Positions 32,101 to 64,000 of a DNA stretch of 64,000 bases are shown in pieces. The stretch spans positions 65,121,279 through 65,185,278 of the forward strand of contig CM046832.1 in the NCBI GenBank assembly GCA_025618425.1, given 5' to 3'. The notes under the pieces are model-generated. The model was not told the DNA's origin and ran no database searches. It saw nothing but the letters and a program-made list of their open reading frames with translations. Source of the DNA: Heliocidaris tuberculata (taxonomy: Eukaryota; Echinodermata; Echinoidea; Camarodonta; Echinometridae). A program made the translations under genes and the position numbers. Every line of letters begins with the position of its first letter. Within the stretch, counting starts at the first letter, position 1.

Positions 32101-32247
32101 TACACAGTAAAAACGCTGTTTAAAAGGTTCTTTAAAACTTATACAACCTATTTAATATTTAAACAAATTGTTTACACTGTACAACGGGTTGTTCAGTTCA
32201 TATTGTAAACAACTGTTTGCATTTTTAAACAGCGTTTTCTCTGTGTA
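32101..32247. mobile_element. Small MITE with TA flanks, beside gene B
   Basis: Ends TACACAGTAAAAACGCTG and its near complement CAGCGTTTTCTCTGTGTA, about 25 bp each, 147 bp in total. The outermost TA on both sides would fit Tc1/mariner-type insertion. It ends 117 bases before the gene B splice acceptor. Confidence 0.65.
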
Positions 32248-32364
32248 TTTGCACCCCTAAATTTGCTGATGTTGAGGGCCTTTTGAGGTTCACAGTTGAA
32301 CTATTAATCTTCCTGTGATGAATCATTAATACATTGACAAGAATATCTCATTTCTATTCCACAG

Positions 32365-32380
32365 AAACTAACTGATCACG
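32365..32380 (+). other. Gene B 5' UTR, start of the coding exon
   Basis: The acceptor TTCTATTCCACAG ends at 32364, 16 bases before the ATG at 32381. A non-coding first exon upstream is therefore likely; not located. Confidence 0.6.
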
Positions 32381-63280
<30,900 letters not shown>

Positions 63281-64000
63281 GTAATGTATTTTTCACCATT
63301 GCAACGTTATCATAATTATTGTTTTAAAGGGTTCAATTCTTTGTTTTTTATACGCATAATCACAATCATTTTTTTACTATGAAATGACCATGCAGAGTGC
63401 AAGGTCGAAATAACAAAATTACTGGGAAAACATTCTATTTAAACCAGCAATCATAAAAGGAAGGCTTACGGATTTTAATGTAAAAAAAAACATTTGAGAC
63501 CGTTTGCAACAAAATCATTCTCAGCGATAAATTAACATTGAATAAACTGAGGTATTTTTTGTTCATCGAATGATTTAAAAGGAGCTTTTATAGCAATGCA
63601 AGATATCTAAACGGGTCAAGGATAAAAAGTGTTTGTCAAGATCGTGGACTAATTGAAAGAGTGGATTTTCGGTGTATTCCTAGTGGTGAGACTGAGAGAC
63701 CGAATCGATGAGTTTTCCCCCCTTCAAATAAATTTTATAGCTATAAACACTGATAAAATGACCCCTGAAGCTTAGCTGTGAAATACTCATTAAAAGGCGA
63801 ACCATCCGTAACACAGGATATCTATACGAAAACTATACGAAAACCATCACTTTAATTTGATGAAAGTGCAGGAATTCCAGGGCGATTCCTTATGCGGTTG
63901 TTTCCTACCCATATGATGTACCCCCCCCCCCCCAAAAAAAAAAATAATAATAACAATAATAATAATAATAAATAAATAAATGAATAAATAAGAATAGAAT
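63281..64000. other. Gene B intron 20 (partial), no feature seen
   Basis: AT-rich; a poly-C/poly-A run (63920-63945) and (AAT)n/(AAAT)n at the very end. The counterpart of gene A exon 21 is not present, so it lies further right. Confidence 0.6.

Overview
The window is nuclear DNA from an animal. The coding sequence is split into many short exons with GT-AG introns, the background is AT-rich, and the introns are full of short transposon remnants, tRNA-derived SINE copies, (TTAGGG)n and long poly-G or poly-C runs. The repeat style and the gene content best fit an echinoderm, most likely a sea urchin. This is an inference; nothing in the window names the species.

Two large genes fill the window, arranged head to head. 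Gene A (minus strand, 20053 down to 411) and gene B (plus strand, 32381 to 63280) both encode ABC transporters of subfamily C of the sulfonylurea-receptor type (ABCC8/ABCC9-like). Each starts with a five-helix TMD0 carrying an FCG motif, potential N-glycosylation sites and PGH..RWI. A linker, the first transmembrane domain, a complete NBD1 (Walker A, LSGGQ signature, Walker B, H-loop), an acidic linker and part of the second transmembrane domain follow. I traced 23 exons of A (about 1337 residues) and 20 of B (about 1154 residues). Both run off the window before NBD2. The two genes have the same exon order, the same intron phases and, for most exons, the same exon lengths, so they are paralogues from one duplicated or inverted ancestor. 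In vertebrates, proteins of this type are regulatory subunits of ATP-sensitive K+ (Kir6) channels; whether these do the same is not shown here.

Layout: 1-20083, gene A on the minus strand. 20084-32364, a 12.3 kb divergent intergenic region. It holds a (TTAGGG) tract, a short MITE, a SINE whose head resembles 7SL RNA, a 590-bp foldback element, a LINE reverse-transcriptase fragment, a recent 1.7-kb tandem array (26221-30079), a tRNA-derived SINE and a small MITE next to gene B. 32365-63280, gene B on the plus strand. Its 5.9-kb first intron carries a GC-rich island with exon-like tandem modules and several foldback elements. 63281-64000 is intron.

The non-coding sequence is dominated by non-autonomous DNA transposons whose target-site duplications can still be read: 8-bp hAT type, TTAA type, and one with a 9-bp duplication. 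A decayed duplicate of a gene B coding exon also lies within its own intron 15.
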